A stretch of DNA of 64,000 nucleotides, from contig RDZG01000069.1 in NCBI GenBank assembly GCA_004293915.1, positions 1 to 64,000 on the forward strand, in the 5' to 3' direction. Positions 62,146-64,000 of this stretch are shown here, one piece after another; position 1 is the stretch's first letter, and every line of letters begins with the position of its first letter. The position numbers were made by a program, and so were the translations under genes. This DNA is from Bacteroidota bacterium (GTDB lineage Bacteria > Bacteroidota > Bacteroidia > Cytophagales > UBA9547). The notes beneath the pieces are model-generated. The model worked only from the letters and a program-made list of their open reading frames with translations. It made no database searches and had not been told where the DNA came from.

Positions 62146-62910
62146 ATGAACATATTAGCAAAAATTATAAATTCAATAGAGTTTAGGCTTAAATACTATT
62201 TTAAGCATAAAGGAAGAAGAAATGAATTAAAAAATACGATAGCAGCTAAGCTTTCGATCGCAGAAATTGACTCATTAGAACTTCTTCAAATTTGCAAAGC
62301 CGAAAGCATTGATGTCAAATGTATATATGATATTGGTGCGAATATTGGTACATGGGCAATGCTTGCAAAAGCAGTATTTCCGAGTGCAAGTTTTGAATGT
62401 TTTGAGCCATTAAATTTACACTTTTCTGATTTTGAAAAAAACACAAAACTTCTTCAATATATTCATTTACATAAAGTTGCATTAGGAAACACGAACGCAT
62501 TTCTTAATTTAAACATAACTTCACAATCCGATTCATCAAGCATTTTACAACTAACAAAATTACAAACTGATGTATTCGGTATTAATAAAATAAAGGAATC
62601 GCGAGTCGAAGTAGTGATTTTAGATGATTATATACTTAAACATAATATTGCATATCCCGATTTAATGAAACTTGATGTTCAAGGCTTCGAACTTGAAACA
62701 CTCAAAGGAGCAAAAAAATGTATGGCGTATTGCAAATTTATAATATTAGAAGTAAGTTTTGTTGAGTTTTATGTAGGACAGCCATTGTTTGAAGAAGTAA
62801 TTAATTTCATGTTTGAAAACAATTTTAAAGTAGTTTCTTTTGGATTTAATACAGCTACCGGCATTAAAATTTCTCAAACAGATATATTATTTAGAAACAA
62901 AAATATATGA
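62146..62910 (+). CDS. FkbM-family methyltransferase
   Basis: 254 residues. YDIGANIGTWAMLAKAVFP (SAM motif I), FECFEPLNLHF and LMKLDVQGFELETLKGA. Third FkbM-type gene of the locus. It lies in a segment bounded by the truncated and the intact copy of the same glycosyltransferase start, so it was probably placed there secondarily. Confidence 0.88.
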   Translation: MNILAKIINSIEFRLKYYFKHKGRRNELKNTIAAKLSIAEIDSLELLQICKAESIDVKCIYDIGANIGTWAMLAKAVFPSASFECFEPLNLHFSDFEKNTKLLQYIHLHKVALGNTNAFLNLNITSQSDSSSILQLTKLQTDVFGINKIKESRVEVVILDDYILKHNIAYPDLMKLDVQGFELETLKGAKKCMAYCKFIILEVSFVEFYVGQPLFEEVINFMFENNFKVVSFGFNTATGIKISQTDILFRNKNI

Positions 62911-64000
62911 TAGTATATCTCTCTTTTTTTCAATCTAAAATTCCGCACCCTATCCCAGCATATTCCTTTTGGGAATACTATATAAAAAATGGCATCAAAG
63001 AGGCTGGATATGAATGGGTAGAAGGCGCAGTAGATTGGGCAGAAGGATTAATGTACAGTTTTGATAAGGCAAAGCTAAATACTTGGAAAGCAGAAACCTG
63101 GACAAAAACTTTGGAAGATATAAAGGAAAAACATACGAAATCTCCAGTTTCTTTATTTCTAAGTTATCTATATCCACATCAGGTAGATGAACTAGCAATA
63201 AAAGAAATACAAAAATTAGGTATTCCTTGCGTAAATTTCTTCTGCGATAATGTGAGAGAGTTTACTAAAGCACCTAAAGAATTTAAACCTTTTGATCTGA
63301 ATTGGGTGCCAGAATTCAAGGCACTAGAAATGTACAAAAAAGTAAATTATAACTTTATTCATTTACCTATGCCAATGTGGGTCGCTCCTCAATACCGTAA
63401 AATTTCGACTTTAGAAACAAATAATGTTTCATTTATTGGGTCGAAAGATATACAAAGGTGGATGCTTTTTGAAAATTTAGCTAATAATCACAAATTTGAA
63501 ATCCAAATAATGGGTTCTGGTTGGCAAGATAAATCTGAAAGTAAAGAATCAATAAAAATTCAAAACACTCGTTTACAAACTATCAAAAATCAATTTGATT
63601 TTATTACAAAATTTGGATTATCGGCTTATTCACGAAAATTACAACAAAGAAATATTTCGTTACAAAATTCAAATCAACTGCAGAAACTCATTCAACAGAA
63701 ACCTGATTTTGAGAAATATATTCAAGTAACTAAAGAAAGTATGGTTACACTCGGAGTAAACAGATATCCAAGTTATTTGTATCCGTTGGAACAAGCCAGT
63801 ACCTACTCCAGGTTACGTGACATTGAGGCTCCAATGTTAGGGGCATGTTACTTAACGGAATATACCGAAGGTTTAGAAAGTTTGTATGATATAGGAAATG
63901 AAATAGAAGTTTATAAAAATGGCAATGAGTTGATAGAAAAGATCAAATACCTTGCTTCAAATTCTTCAAAAAGGAAAGACTTTAGAAGAAATGGACAGGC
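62907..64000 (+). CDS. CgeB-like glycosyltransferase, cut by window end
   Basis: Open from ATG 62907 (overlapping the FkbM stop) to the last base, 364 codons without a stop. IPHPIPAYSFWEYYIKNGIK, DNVREFTKAPKEFKPFDLNW and the C-terminal YPSYLYPLEQASTYSRLRDIEAPMLGACYLTEYTEGLESLY match GT-B glycosyltransferases of the CgeB/Glyco_trans_1_2 type. The 3' end lies beyond the window. Confidence 0.8.
   Translation, partial: MIVYLSFFQSKIPHPIPAYSFWEYYIKNGIKEAGYEWVEGAVDWAEGLMYSFDKAKLNTWKAETWTKTLEDIKEKHTKSPVSLFLSYLYPHQVDELAIKEIQKLGIPCVNFFCDNVREFTKAPKEFKPFDLNWVPEFKALEMYKKVNYNFIHLPMPMWVAPQYRKISTLETNNVSFIGSKDIQRWMLFENLANNHKFEIQIMGSGWQDKSESKESIKIQNTRLQTIKNQFDFITKFGLSAYSRKLQQRNISLQNSNQLQKLIQQKPDFEKYIQVTKESMVTLGVNRYPSYLYPLEQASTYSRLRDIEAPMLGACYLTEYTEGLESLYDIGNEIEVYKNGNELIEKIKYLASNSSKRKDFRRNGQ

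Overview
The window looks like a chromosome segment of an AT-rich Bacteroidota bacterium. The evidence is a recurring -7 promoter element TAnnTTTG, usually continuing as TTTGCA, a secreted protein with a CHU_C/type IX secretion C-terminal domain, Bacteroidota-style polysaccharide regulators (winged-helix/NTase protein plus UpxY/NusG-like antiterminator), two-domain CcmF-like cytochrome biogenesis, and typical gene pairs (tandem rhomboids, dipeptide double ABC). I cannot name a genus.

Layout. 1-4400 is an accessory island next to tRNA-Pro: a broken IS4-family element with 18-bp terminal inverted repeats, a two-gene TIR-like/PIN operon, a second small operon encoding tiny membrane proteins, and a tyrosine recombinase whose gene lies beside the 3' end of the tRNA. 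The two small operons are each preceded by an identical 51-bp terminator-promoter block. 4383-4610 holds tRNA-Pro(UGG) and tRNA-Ser(GCU). 4701-47795 is mostly housekeeping: a UvrD-like helicase-nuclease, a type IX-exported protein, rplS, smpB, a decarboxylase/ATP-grasp pair, topA, rhomboids, an MTHFR-like enzyme, metK, a SiaABC-like partner-switching operon with a fused SiaB-SiaC protein, leuCD with a 35-residue membrane peptide between the two genes, cytochrome c biogenesis, hemB, ilvE, a pseudouridine synthase and a dipeptide ABC ATPase.

47972-64000 is a surface polysaccharide locus, all on the plus strand. It opens with a regulator and an UpxY-like antiterminator, then carries an ABC-2 exporter permease and its ATPase, FkbM methyltransferases, GT2, GT10 and other glycosyltransferases, and runs off the window end. 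About 4.6 kb of toxin-antitoxin-like genes separates permease from ATPase. Two versions of the same four-gene set (MNT nucleotidyltransferase, HEPN, about 95-residue protein, AbiEii-like nucleotidyltransferase) occur here in the same order, with clearly different sequences.

Gene decay is common: the transposase, an RlmI-like methyltransferase (small deletion and frameshift), a YhcG-like nuclease (core missing), an FkbM gene (single nonsense codon), and a glycosyltransferase 5' fragment. A standalone PBECR-like nuclease gene sits between 120-bp direct repeats made from the ends of the two neighbouring genes, which shows it is an insertion. The best candidates for undescribed biology are the TIR-PIN operon with its cassette-like flanks, the doubled MNT-HEPN-AbiEii module, and this PBECR insertion.
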